From the NCBI GenBank assembly GCA_028023455.1, contig JAQFVV010000113.1, positions 250,001-314,000 of the forward strand: a stretch of DNA of 64,000 nt. Direction: 5' to 3'. The notes beneath the pieces are model-generated. The model did no database searches, had not been told where the DNA came from, and was given only the letters and a program-made list of their open reading frames with translations. This document shows positions 36,900 to 48,988 of this stretch, piece by piece (the stretch's first letter is position 1; every line of letters starts with the position of its first letter). Origin of the DNA: Epiperipatus broadwayi. Taxonomy: Eukaryota > Onychophora > Udeonychophora > Euonychophora > Peripatidae. A program made the position numbers and the translations under genes.

Positions 36900-37742
36900 G
36901 TCAGTAAAATAATCAAAATTATCCCAAATTCACCACTATACTAGACTAGTCAAAGAATATAAACTACAAAACACAACCAATGGTTTCGTTGCTACAAGCA
37001 GACTTCTCAAATGTAAAGGAGTAAAAGATAACAAATTTATATTGTTACATTTTTATTTACCATTGTCAAACTCACTCCATTCATAACTCTGACACCATCC
37101 ATCTCAGATAAATAAAATACATTTAATGATTATTACTAATCATTTTCTAAATTAGAGATTATCTCTAGCACAGATATAAACTTGAGATTAATATATTTGA
37201 TTTTTTTAAATTTTAAACATACACACATGGAGTTATTCACCTTCCTCTTTTCCATGTGTAATATCTTTATATATATATATATTAAACAACCTTCATACTT
37301 CCCATTCTTTTTAAATTCATATAAATAAAGATACAATAAACGACAAAAGACCCCCAAGATGCATTTTGTGCTAAACCAGCACTCATCAGTTGGCTCAGGT
37401 CACTATCTCTCATATATATATATATTATATGAAGAGTATTTATTTATAGTAAATTGTTACATTTTTATTTACCATTTATACTAAATATTACCCACAATTC
37501 CACTTACATCCCACGTGTCCTTAATATTAAAAGAACTTGAAACAACTTACCTGCTTCAGAATCATAAATTTTTAATAATAAAGATTCCTTCATTGTGGGT
37601 AATATTTACTACAAATTTATTTTTATCTTTTAGTCCTTTACACTTGAAAAGTCTGCTTGTAGCAGTGAAACCATTTGTTGTGTTTTAGAGATTATTTTCT
37701 TTGGTTAGTCTGGCATAGTGGTGAATTTAGGCATAATTTTGA
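36900..37742. mobile_element. Composite foldback element with 140-bp inverted ends
   Basis: The segments 36900-37040 and 37600-37742 are inverted copies sharing AAATTCACCACTAT, GCTACAAGCAGACTT and AAAGGA.TAAAAGATAA. Each carries a hammerhead-like relic (below). The interior includes 37065-37360, which also occurs at 63770-64000, and a family B hammerhead-like core on the minus strand at about 37355-37400: CTGATGA with perfect stem II GTGCT/AGCAC, but AAAA instead of GAAA. Confidence 0.6.
36969..37016 (-). ncRNA. Decayed hammerhead-like motif
   Basis: Minus strand: TTGAGAA (expected CTGANGA), a stem II around TGC/GCA with loop TTGTA, GAAA, stem III ACC/GGT, GTT, and stem I ACAT/GTGT. The inverted copy at 37640-37683 (plus) has TTGAAAA and a fully Watson-Crick stem I ACAC/GTGT. 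Both core changes (C3, G8) predict loss of cleavage. Confidence 0.35.
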
Positions 37743-40740
37743 TATATATATTAAAACGGTCGAGGAAGGAAGAGTCTTACCATATCTGCCATACAAGGGT
37801 GCCACCAAGCCATTCAAACCTGGAAAATTTATATAGCAGGCAGATACTGTTAAGATCCAATTTTATTTTATATATTTTATTATGACCATTAGTCCATGCC
37901 ACTAGCTCGAGAGATGCAGAGATTTATAATACATAACTTTTTAAAAATATATTTAATATTAAAAAATAATAATAACACTCAAAACTTTTATTAACGCACA
38001 TATATAAATATTTAAAATTGAAGAATAAATTTAGACTTTACTATTAATTTTAAATGTAAATTATTATTTTAGACAATCCGCACAGATGGACATTTTAGTA
38101 ACATTTTTACTTTAGAATGTTGAGCATAGATAGGCTACATAGATTACTCAGTTAAAAACTTTTCAAAATCATTCAATCTCAGACTAAAAGTTCACAGCCA
38201 ACCCAATGCCTGCATCCAGATATACAGATGCAACCAATGCAGTATGAAGATGCTAACATAAATCCATGCTGTTGTCTGCAGTGTAATATTATTTGAAGGA
38301 CATGATCCTCATCCAGTACAGGAATGTGCATCTGTCTGGTGAAGGAATCATGTATATAAAATATTTAAAGAGAAATGCTATGTATGGGGGAGAGCGGTCT
38401 ATCTGCTGATTTATAGTCCCTATCCATAGAGCTAAAGGAAGTCAATGTCACAGGAAATACATCTGTGTACATTGCAACGCAATGACTACACCTTTGGGTC
38501 ATGCATTCAGTTGGGCTTTGCCCTGTATGCTAACATACTTCACATTGCATTAATATAAACACCCATATATCTCTCTACTAGCATCGACTTAACTATGATA
38601 CAAGTAGCCTGAAATTTAACCCTTTTAAAATAAATATAAGCGATTTTAATTATAAAGTTATTGATGGAATTGCTGAGGGAAATTTACAATAAAGTAAACC
38701 TAATGGCACTGATCATAAGGTGCTACATTGACAACAACAACTTAAAAGATATACCAGTAAATATGTTTAGACACTCAGCATGAGGTGTCTTATTTTCCGA
38801 TATATACATATATTTTCACGTATAAAAATATTAAAAGATAATTAACATAATGAATCTATGCAGCCATCTATACCCAAGTTAAATTTAATACATTTCTAAT
38901 AATTTAGTTATTAAATGAAACATAAAATAAATTATAATTGAAATGTAAAAATAGAAGTGATTAACAAACATTATACAAAAAGAAAATGACTAGTTTGAAT
39001 TTATGTTCAGTCAGATAAGAAAATTTCTTAGAGGTTTATGTATTTGAAAAAGTTCTTTAGATAGTCAGATTAAGAGTTTATTTAAAAATTGTGCTTAGTA
39101 GGCACATAAAAAACTTGTTTGAGAGATCTAAAAGTTCATATTTATAAAAGTCTATATTTTCTATTTGATCCTGGTGATTCCTTAGACTTCGTCCATTTTA
39201 TGAATTCCCTCGCTGATTATATTATTTGCCAAAGTTTCTTGGAGACGTAACTGCTGCAAGCCATTCATTCTATTGGGAGTTTGTTTCAGCCGGCACAGAT
39301 AAAGAAAATGAACTCTATTACATGACCCTTACATCACAGAGTCTGCAATATATCTAGCTATAAGATGTTTTAACAGGTCAGCATCATTCTATGAATAGTC
39401 AATCCTCCTTTAAATTCAATTATTTTTCTTTTTATAGTATCTGGCCTCCTTATCTCCAATCCTCCAGATCAATCTAACATGAGGTCACTGATTCTAATGT
39501 TCCATTTTTGGTCCATGCTATGGCTTCATGCTTGCATTGGTAAATCTATTTTTTTTGTATCTCTTATCTGACTTTTGAATAGAAATTAATTAACATTTAT
39601 TTCTATTTTCTTTTATACAACTTTTTCTTTTAAAAATATTTATCTATCTTTAGATCTTTTTTTTTTTTCCCAAAAGAAGTACTTTTAAATACTTTTTTTT
39701 TTTTTTAAAAATAGTTTTAAAGTTTTCCATCTGTGCAATAAATATATATCTATGTTAACATAACTCTTTTAATTTTGGCCTTTCGTTTTTAATAAATCAG
39801 TTTTATTTAAGATTTATTTTCCAGTTTTATTTTAGTTTTAAAATAATGTAATGGCATAATACCGTTACAATATATATATATATAATGACATTTAAATTAA
39901 ATATATGTGTGTATACATAAGCATGGAGGGTGGGAGAGATAGTTGAAGAAGATTTGATTGAGTTTCAGACAATATCAGAATATATATATATGTTTTCATT
40001 AAACTTTGAAATGGATATTTTCTTTACATAATATAATTAAATAATTTAGCTTAATTGTATTATACTGTGAATAAAATATTTAATCTAAACTATACAAGAT
40101 TAAATAAATTGAAAACTATTTTAAAGAATAGCTATACTACTTATGACTATGCTTGTGCTGAAGACTAATCAGTTATATAAGAAGAAAAAAAACTGGATAT
40201 ATTTTCTCTTTTAATTTGAAGTTTTGATTGATAGTTATTATTCAAATATATTTTGACAAAGAAAAAAGTATATGCTACACATTAGAAAAGAAATCTATAT
40301 TAATAGAGAAATAGATATTTTCATTTATTTAGTTCATTTGCTTTTTGTCTTTAATTCCTATTCTTTTGTTAAGTAAATAGGATCATCATTTGTTTAACAT
40401 TTTTGTGAAGCTTGTTATCTTTTATGGGTAGATTAGAGCACTTTGTTATTAAAAGCTGATATCAATGTCAGTAACATTTTAAAAGTTACAGACTTTATTA
40501 CAAGTAGCCTTAGTTTGTACTGAATTGTCATTAGATAAAATTTATGTTTAAAAGACAATTCAAAGTTTTATTGTTTTAAGGAATCATTTGAAGAATAATT
40601 AAGTTGCCTATTTGAGAACAAAAGTTAATTTTGGGCTTTTTTGAATATTTGAAAATAGTAGCACCTTTTTTTTTATTAGAGATTTTTTACAAAATGTTTG
40701 TTTATTAAAGTTTTATGAATATAGCATTTAAAAGTAAAAG
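37743..40740. other. Non-coding stretch with two GC-richer islands
   Basis: Islands at about 38100-38560 and 39160-39560 are less AT-biased than their flanks and may be old LTR or repeat pieces. I found no termini, duplications or ORFs. TA repeats occur at 39873-39884 and 39982-39992. Confidence 0.4.
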
Positions 40741-40742
40741 AG

Positions 40743-41065
40743 GCAAAACTCTCCATACAGTAGTGCCACTCAGTGCAAGACAGAGTAATCAATCGATGCC
40801 AAAAGGATTGTGCATAAAATCCCTATCGAGTGCCTACTTATCCAATATCCCCAGACTAGTTTCTGGCTTGTGGTCTTCATCAATGAGGAGCCTTGGGATC
40901 TGAGAACACTGCACTTAGATCTTAGGATTTAATGCAACCCTTCTTCTGGCATCCATTGATTACTCTGGCTTCCACTGAGTGGCACTACTGTATGGAGAGT
41001 TTTGCCTGTTTTAATAACAGTTATGAGCAAGCATAAGAAATGATGGTCATATGATGTTTAGTGAT
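40743..41065. repeat. Family A repeat
   Basis: Contains CAAAACTCTCCATACAGTAG, the AAATCCCTATCGAGTGCC centre and an inverted far end. A minus-strand hammerhead-like core lies at 40848-40889 with TTGATGA (first core base changed), GAAA and GTC. Confidence 0.75.
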
Positions 41066-41716
41066 TGATTAAAAGTAACTATCACTTGATGCAAAAAATA
41101 CATCATGAAAAAAATAAACACATAATTTACGAGTTTGACAATTTTAAAGACCTCAGTTATGCATTTTTTGGCATTTATCAGAAGAATGTCATATATCAAA
41201 TAAAATATTACATGATTTTATTACTAGTATTCATTGACTAAATAATGCAGGTGTGAGTAAAGGCAAAGATTAGTATTTTTTATAACTACTAAAGGGTGTA
41301 AAAAGAAAATAAATAAAAATAAGTTAATTACATAAGAATAAAATACATATTCAGTGCATAAAGTATTAAAAAACATAGAATAACTGTTGAAAAACATTAT
41401 TACCATTTGGGAAAAGATAGAAACTCTGAACATCAAAGAAAAGAAATGAAAATGGAGTAAGAGTATGAGCTGGACATATGATTATGTAGAGATGAAAAGC
41501 ATTTAGAATATAGAATATTGGAAAAAACCCAATAAGATAATTTATTTGGAATATAGGGAAAACAAAAGCTGAGCAAAAAAATAATTTTTTTTGATATATT
41601 GTATAGAAGTGTATGATTAAAAAAATAAGAAAGATTAATATATAACTAGCAAAAACAGCATTTTATTAAAAAGGGCAATAAAATAAAACATATCAGTTCT
41701 GATGGAACAAAGAATC

Positions 41717-41823
41717 GTCAAGCATTGGTGGTCGAGAGGTCAGCGACAGCTGCTTTACAAGCAGTTGTCCCGGGTTAGCGGGTTCACTTCCCGGCTGATG
41801 CTATGACACATGGGGAAAAAAAA
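41717..41823 (+). mobile_element. Short tRNA-derived SINE
   Basis: A tRNA-like unit: A box TGGTCGAGAGG, an anticodon-arm-like hairpin CTGCTTTACAAGCAG, a variable-arm-like CCCG/CGGG, B box GGTTCACTTCC, and acceptor-like ends AGCAT/ATGCT. The unit is followed by GACACATGGGG and an A tail. AAAGAAT flanks it (41709-41715 and 41821-41827). The long variable-arm-like part suggests a class II tRNA origin. The anticodon would be TAC, but a functional tRNA is unlikely because of the A-tail and the second copy. Confidence 0.65.
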
Positions 41824-42640
41824 GAATGGAAGAAATAAATGGACTTATATTACTATATAAAGGATCAAAAGAAATAAATATTTTAACAATGTTTATAGGT
41901 ATATGTCCTTGCAAATATTGTTAAAGAAGATATATGAAGTCAGTCAGAGTGACTGCTTTCAACATTTATATGTGTTTTATTTTCTTTGATAATTTTTTCA
42001 AAAATGATTTTTCCAACATAACTGTATATCTTTTGAAAGTTATATATATATATTTTTTGCTTTTTTAAAATAAACGTATGCTGTAATTTAAAAAAACTTC
42101 TTTGATTATTATTCCAAGTAAAAAAAAAACATAAAACATCGTAGAAAAACTAATTATTTTATAAATGATTACTATAACATAAAAAAAAGTAAGAACATAT
42201 AAATTAAAAAGTCTTTAAAACTTCAAGTTATTCAACTCAAAACTTTTAAATCATTATAAAAAACCTTTATGGCTTTATAACAACATTAGCATAGCCTTTA
42301 TAAAATAATTACCCATAAAGTTTACAAAATTAATATGTTTTTTATAATAATTTTTAGTTATGTGTAATTCTTTTCTGCCATCATTAAATAAAAATAATTT
42401 TACTTTAATGATAATAATAAAATTTAAACAGCAAAAATCTCACAAACAGAAACACGTAATAGCAATTGGTTAGTAGTGAGTGTGGGAATCACATTACATT
42501 GTAGTTAGTAATAAAGCATTAACTTTGATACAAGTGTTGGTGCAACTTCCTGTATAGCTAACCTATGTCTGATTAACAATATCTGATATGACTCATAGTG
42601 AATGCAATCAATGTATTAATGATACTTATTATTAAACAAG

Positions 42641-42915
42641 GCAAAACTCTCCATACAGTAGTGCCACTCTGTGCCAACCAGAGTAATCAATGGATGCCAA
42701 AAGGCTGGTACATAAAATCCCTATCTAGTGCCTATTCATCCAACAGACCAGAATAGTTTCTGGCTGAGTAAGCACTAGATAGGGCTTCTATGCACAAGCC
42801 TTCTGGCATCCATTGATTACTCTGGTTGGCATAGGGTGGCACTACTGTATAGAGTTTTGCTTTGTTTAATAACAATTATGTGCTAGTATAAAAGATGGCG
42901 GTCATGTGATGTTTA
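42641..42915. repeat. Family A repeat, hammerhead region deleted
   Basis: Has both inverted ends (CAAAACTCTCCATACAGTAG and CTACTGTATAGAGTTTTG), but the core segment around 42745-42765 is shortened and lacks CTGATGA. Confidence 0.7.
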
Positions 42916-43464
42916 GACACTTATTATAACTGATGATCTTTATATAGTACTATTAAACATAAAAATAATCATCAAAATGGATTCTTTCAGGTTTTTAACT
43001 GTTCAGTCTCTTAGAAAATGAATAATTAGGCAAAAAATCTGTATAATGAAACATAGTTAAACATTCTATCAATTTCTAATTAGTTCACATAAATAAATGA
43101 AACAATAATTCAATACACATTATAAACTCATTAACTTGCACTGTCATAAATAAAGTAATTCTTGGTATTACAATTTATAAAAAACCTTCTTTTGGCCCAT
43201 TCTCTTTATTTTAATCTGAAGTTCTTCATGATTTTTTAATTCATCATATCTTTTTTCTGTGTATATAACTATAATTTTTAGATAACAATTTGTTATATGG
43301 GATAATATATTGGACTATTTCCATCATCTATCAGTTAATGTTTAATGTGCAGAAAATTTTAAACTTTATTTAAACTTTTCAAATACAAACAACTTGTTAG
43401 TAATAACACACAAATAGATAACACAGGTTAGTAATTACACAACTTTTCAAGTAGTATTATTCTC

Positions 43465-43600
43465 CACTCATTTTTAGATGTTGCTGGCTTGACCAGTGAC
43501 ACTATTCGAATAGGAGTTGAGCTCATACTTTTATATTCTCAAATATTGAATTTAAGGCAAACACTTTAACTAACTGAACTATCCTATCAAAGGCAATAGA
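43465..43600 (-). mobile_element. tRNA-derived SINE remnant
   Basis: Minus strand: GATAGTTCAGTTAGTTAAAG (A-box region like TAGCTCAGTTGGTTAGAG), about 45 nt, then GAGCTCAACTCC (B-box-like). It lies just inside the PLE end. Confidence 0.5.
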
Positions 43601-44700
43601 TAGCAGAAATTTTATATATGTGGATTGATTCAAATCCTTCAATTTTTTTTTCAAAAGCATAGGTTAATTAGAGGCTTTTTAAAAAAATATTCTAAGAGCA
43701 AGGTTAATTAGAGGCTTCCATACATTGTATATTGCCACACTGGGTTGACTTATAGGATTATTTGTCATTATCATATGAGCAGTTTCATTGAATTTTCTTC
43801 TTTGCACTTTTTCAATTGCTTTTCAAAAGATCTCACCAATATACTTCTTTCCACATTTACATTGTATTTCATAGATGAAGTTTTTGTTTTTCAGCATTTC
43901 CAGATTAGGTTTCATAGAAGAATTCCTCTCAAAGTGTAATATGCCTTTGGAACACTGTTCTAATGTTATATAAACTGCAGACTTTCTTTACTTTGTCTGC
44001 TATTCTGGTATGTATGGATACACTATAGTACCAATAATTTTTTTTCTTTTGATGTCACTTTTTGTTGTCTACTAAAGGTTTTCTTGATGAGCACTGATGG
44101 ATAACCATTCTTTATAAGAGTTTGTTCTATGTGAATCTTTTCATTTTCCAAATCAATGGTTTCCAAAAAAACTTCCTTTGCTTTATTCCATAGTGATAGT
44201 ATAATTCTATGTTTAGTACTTCTGGTATGATTGGATATTTATGTCAAGTACTTGCCAGTGTGTGTTGGTTTCCAATACACTGTTTTCATTTTGCCCTGAG
44301 GGAGTCTTGTCACAAGAACATCTAAGTATGTCAATTTTTGTTATTATTCTGTTTCCATTGTGAATTTAACTGAAGGACATATGTTGTTGATATATGTCCA
44401 GAATGATTGGAATGGTGCCTCACCATATGACCATACTACAAATATATTATCAACACAGTGAAGCCATAATTTAGGCAGACATGAGTAGTGTATATATGGA
44501 TGGTTTCAAGTTCTTCCATAGAAATATTGCTCAGCATTGTTAATAATGGTGATCCCATAGTCATCCTTTGATTTTGTTGGAGGAATTCTGAGTTATATTG
44601 AAAATAAGTTGTTGTTATGCAGAATGTTAATAATTCCATTAATATTATCAATAGGTAGAGTTGTTCTAGTTTGTAGACTACTATCATCATATAACCTTTT

Positions 44701-44921
44701 AAACCACTAAACATCACATGATCACTATCTAGGTGCAGTGCTCTCAGATCCAAGGCTCCTCACTGATGAAGGCCACAAGCCAGAAACTAGTCTGGGGATA
44801 TTGGATGAGTAGGCACTAGATAGGGATTTTATGCACAAGCCTTCTGGCATCCATTGATTGCTCTTGTTAGCACAAGATGGCACTACTATATGGAGAGTGT
44901 TGTTTTGTTTTGAATTGTTTA
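44701..44921. mobile_element. Family A element with 12-bp target duplication
   Basis: Flanked by the exact direct repeat ATATAACCTTTT (44689-44700 and 44922-44933) inside the Penelope-like element, so both ends of the 221-bp unit are defined. It contains the best-preserved family A hammerhead-like fold at 44757-44798. Confidence 0.85.
44757..44798 (+). ncRNA. Hammerhead-like motif of family A
   Basis: Stem I TCCTCA (44757-44762) pairs with TGGGGA (44793-44798). CTGATGA is at 44763-44769, stem II GGC/GCC, GAAA at 44783-44786, stem III AC/GT with a two-base loop, GTC at 44790-44792. An A/A mismatch sits where helix II meets the core. Confidence 0.5.
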
Positions 44922-45699
44922 ATATAACCTTTTCCTTACAATACCCAATACCTCATTACATGGTATATTTGTAAATAGAATTTTCATGTCAAGGTTTACC
45001 AGTGTGTTGGTTCTTTCCATTTTCATTTCCGTGACTAATTCTACAAAATGCTTAGAATCCCTGATGAAATATTGTGTCCTGTATGCTAATGGAATAAAAA
45101 CTATGAGAAAACATCTCAACAAATTTTAATATAGTGAATTTTTAGAACTAACAATAGGACCTAATAAAATGTTATCTTTATAGATTTTAGTTGGTCTATG
45201 CAGGTGAGGAATCTTGCTGAAATATGAAATTAATTTCCTTTTTTCTGAATCACCTAAATACTGTGATGCTTCCAGAGTAATAGATTTTTTGCTACTTTTT
45301 GTATTGGCCTGCTATGAGAAGTTCTTATATTTTGTTATCATAATCAGTTTTATTTATTATAACTGTAGTGTTACCTTTGTCATCAGAAAAAAATCATTAT
45401 AAATGTATCATGTTTGAAAGATTTGATAGCTTTTCTCTCACCACATGAAATGTTAGATTTCTGCTTCTGCACTTGATGTCTCTCAAGAGTCTCTTTAACT
45501 CTCCAGTATATTTCTGCTGTTTCTTCCAGAGGCAATTTTTAGGTAACTTCCTCAGTGGCTGTCATTATATTCAGTAATGGGACAGTAGATGGTGTAATGT
45601 TTGTATTTGAAAAGTTTAAATGAAGTTTAAAATTTTCTATCCATTCAACATTTACTGATAGATGGTGGAAATAGTCCAACATATTATCACATCTAATAC

Positions 45700-47055
45700 A
45701 CCATCATCACATATCTTCAGTCAAAGTCAATTTTTTATATTTATTTTATCATGTTCTCATAGTATGTACCAGTTTTATTCTATATATTTTAGGTGTCACT
45801 AACTAATGTACTCATGCATACACTATTTTTAAAAGTATTTTTATTGATTTTCACGACCACAACAGCATGACAATAGCGTGAAAATAGGTTTTGTTATATG
45901 TATCATGAACCCTAGAATGCCCCCTGAGTTCACATGTTAATCACCATCAATAAAAAGTGTTAATCCTGTTGTAATGTAATTTTATTTTGTAATAAAATGA
46001 TTGGTATCTTTATCTCACCCACCAAATATATCTATTTATGGATAGTACATTATTAATACAAGAGCATATGAGTAACAATAGCGTGAATGACTATCTATAA
46101 CTATCTACCTCCAGATAGATCACTTATTCACACACATCCTAATAAGTATATGATCACTTTGCTATTTTATTAAATGTTTCATTATTCAAATCATTTATGT
46201 TGTTTGAATTATCTCATCTCCACTTCCACACATTTCATTATATATATGCGTTTTTATTAAATATATGAATGGGGTTCAAACTCCCTATTAATGAGTTAAG
46301 GATATAATTCCTAGATTATATAAGTTAGCCTAGTGATGTAATAGAACATGTCCCATTGTTTCCTCCACTCTGCTAGTGGGCCGGACTTAGAATTAAATTC
46401 TTGTGTGCCATCACTACTATGTTATTCATTAGATGTTCGATCTGATGCTTGTGGAATGGGTTCAAATTCAGGTTGGTCCCTGACCTAAATCTCGGGCTTG
46501 ACTGATTTGAAGTACGTTTTATTGAGTTCCAGCTCATGTTAGATGGATCAACATGTTTCGATCAGTACAATACCAGACAGTAGTTCTGACAGGCTGCCAA
46601 ACAATTATTAACTTTTTCTTTTTTTTTATAATCTTTCGTTGCAACAAAATATTTAATACAATCTGATATAACTGAATATAAATTTTCATAAATGACTCCC
46701 ACTGATATATGCATAATATTTTTTTATCTAATATATTTTAATCTATATTATACTCTAATTAATTAATAATAATTATAAACTGTAAGTGGTCTTAACAATG
46801 AATGATTTTTGGGGACTAATTAGTGATTCTCATTAATTAATTTAAAATGAACAATTATTGTATAAAGGGTAGCCTCTACAGCCTGCTCTCTCATTTAAAT
46901 CTAAAACTACAAAGACTACAATAAAATTATCTCATAAAGTAAATTCAAATCATCAAGTCTAGCATATGTATAATAATTGCTAATTTAAATGAAAGAATAT
47001 TAATAGTAAAAAAATGTTGCAATAAAAAAATCATGTCAAGTCTTTAGATAGAAAA
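45700..47055. other. Non-coding stretch with a less AT-rich island
   Basis: The island at about 46240-46640 has B-box-like GGTTCAAACTCC (46270) and GGTTCAAATTCA (46459), but no A box at the right distance. It is probably an unclassified repeat. No ORF. Confidence 0.35.
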
Positions 47056-47670
47056 GAAATATATATATATAACAAACCACACACAAACTTCTTTATAAAT
47101 GTTGATTTATTATAATATGAACTATTATAATGTCCATTAATATATTCCAATGTTTCAGATGGTATTATTTTATAGACTTTATTAAGAAACAACTAAAAAA
47201 TACATAAAAAATAGAAACAAATATTACATAACATATATAACAAATACAAATGCCTCTTACCTCACAACTCTTTTAACAAACGTTCTTAACTTTTCATTGT
47301 ATTCTTTCTTATATATCTTTCTTAAAATAATTACCAATAATTATTTAATTAAATCAACCTATTACCCTCGTTTTTTTTTCCGGTTAACATCCTATTTATT
47401 ACAGGTTTCATTTCAGTAATATAAATCCCTTCTTTCATAATACAATCTAATACATTCTAAAAGTTGTATTTTAAAATCTTTATGTTTAAATTTACTTATT
47501 TGACTATAAACTTCCGAATTTTTATTATTTACATGCTGTTTTAATCTTATTGCCAATTTATTCTTTGTAGTTCCAACATATGACATTTCTTTATTATCTT
47601 GAAAACAATATAAACATTTTATAATATAAAGGACTTCATAACTTCCAAATTATTACAATCATTATCATTA

Positions 47671-47763
47671 TTTTTTTTTTTCTCATGTGTCATAGCATCA
47701 TCCGGAAAGCGAACCTGCTAACCCGAGACAGCTGTTGCTGACCTCTCGACCACCAATGCTTGA
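47671..47763 (-). mobile_element. Second copy of the short tRNA-derived SINE
   Basis: Minus strand: GTCAAGCATTGGTGGTCGAG, the B-box region GGTTCGCTTTCC, ATGATGCTATGACACATG, then an A tail. The anticodon-arm segment of the 41.7-kb copy is missing. The duplication is AATCATTATCATTA (47657-47670) versus AATCGTTATCATTA (47765-47778). Confidence 0.8.
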
Positions 47764-48448
47764 CAATCGTTATCATTATTAATTAACTAATTTAAACATT
47801 TTTTCTTTTTATAAACAGGACAAATAATAACATATTTTTTATTAATCATATTAAATAATTTCCTAATTTTAACAAACAAACCTTTTGTAACATTGAAACC
47901 AACATAAATTATCTTACTATTATTCTTATTTAATCTTATCCTATTATCCATCTTTTCAATATTTTTATTACAAACAAACTATTAATAACATCCCTAGAAT
48001 AATCATTTATAAAATATATTTTATCATATTAATTTTACTTTTTAATAAATCTTCATTTGAACATAATTTAATTGCCCTTTGAATTCTATTATTAATAACA
48101 TTTATTTTATTATGATTATCAATATCTGAAAAACAGTTATTTAACATATCAAATATGTTTTTTTCTATAAACAGAAGTTTCTATTAATATCCTATTATTA
48201 AATAATAATAATTCATTTTCAGATATTGATAATCATAATAAAATAAATATTATTAATAATAGGATTCAAAGAGCAATTAAATTATATTCAAATAAAGATT
48301 TATTAAAAAGTGAAATTAATATGATAAAATATGAATATTTTATAAAAGATTATTCTAGGAAGGCTATTAATGGTTTGTTTTGTAATAAAAATATTGAAAA
48401 AATAAATTATAGGATAAAATAATAATAATAATAATAGTAAAATAATTT

Positions 48449-48798
48449 ATGTTGGTTTCAATGTCTCAAAAAATATGGTTGGTAAAAAGTAGGAAATTAT
48501 TTAATATGATTAATAAAAAATATGTTATTATTTGCCCTGTTTATAAAAAGAAAAAAAAATGTTTAAATTTGTTAATTAATAATAATAAGGATTATAATAA
48601 TTTAGAAGTTATGAATTTGGTTTATATTATAAAATGTTTAGATTGTTTTAAAGATAATAAAGAAAAGACTTATGTTGGAACTATAAAGAATAAATTGGCA
48701 ACAAGATTAAAACAGCATTTAAATGATAAAAATTCTACATTTTATGGTTGTATGAGCAAATTTAAACTTAAAGATTTTAAAATAAAGACATTAGAATG
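48449..48798 (+). pseudogene. GIY-YIG endonuclease domain of a Penelope-like element
   Basis: The open frame carries a Lys/Asn-rich lead, YVIICPVYKKKKK, then the GIY-YIG signature VYIIKCLDC...KTYVGTIKNKLATRL with Arg following, and HLNDKNSTFYGCMSKFK. A Cys pair before the YVG motif fits the Cys-containing linker of PLE endonucleases. The frame runs into an inserted RTE fragment, so the longer ORF (to 48931) is a chimera. Confidence 0.75.
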
Positions 48799-48801
48799 TT
48801 A

Positions 48802-48988
48802 TCATCATCAACAACAACCATTATCAATTCACTGCAGAATGAAGGTCGCTCCAAGTTCAATCCATCTTCTCCGATCTTTAGCTTCTCTTCTCCACATCAC
48901 CCCTGCACACTTTCTTATTTCATCCATCTAACATGTGGTCTTTTTCTGGGTCTTTTACAATCTCTTGGAATCCAGTATTTAGTATGTA
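48802..48988 (-). mobile_element. RTE-type LINE 3' end inserted in the palindrome
   Basis: Minus strand: 3' segment ending in GATGATGATA, with the same consensus as 8150-8606. It is flanked by TTAGAATGT (48791-48799 and 48990-48998). The uninterrupted host sequence is present in the opposite palindrome arm. Confidence 0.8.

Larger units (their letters stand above)
43291..45695 (-). mobile_element. Penelope-like element with inverted ends
   Basis: Inverted ends of about 95 bp (43310-43395 and 45598-45695; CAAATACAAAC and AATTTTAAACTT blocks). Minus-strand protein order: SFKHDTFIMIFSDDKG region (pattern ILPADKG), RDSKHFVELVTEM, LDMKILFTNIP (LFTNVP), TTYFQYNSEFLQQ, MTMGSPLL, LWLHCVDNIFVVWSYGE (catalytic YVDD now CVDN), PSVKFTMETE, and a GIY-YIG endonuclease relic FIYEIQCKCGKKYIGEIF near 43790-43890. 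Stops and frameshifts are frequent, so it is dead. A family A copy sits inside it at 44701-44921. Confidence 0.85.

Noticed and set aside
37762-37823. A 39-nt minus-strand block with good AG and GT boundaries (37784-37822) between the putative exons
   Set aside because: In the phase required by the neighbouring exons it contains TGA. Its other frames do not match the phase of the exon at 27308. It is next to repeat ends, so I treat it as a chance or repeat-derived splice-like match (or a poison exon).
41717-41800. Functional tRNA gene
   Set aside because: A- and B-box-like parts exist, but the T-arm is mismatched, an A tail and flanking repeats follow, and a second deleted copy exists. It is therefore a SINE.
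46240-46640. tRNA-like gene from two GGTTCAAA motifs
   Set aside because: No A box lies at a suitable distance upstream of either B-box-like motif.
48449-48931. Single 160-residue gene
   Set aside because: The last part is antisense RTE sequence inserted into the GIY-YIG domain; only about 48449-48798 belongs to the Penelope end.
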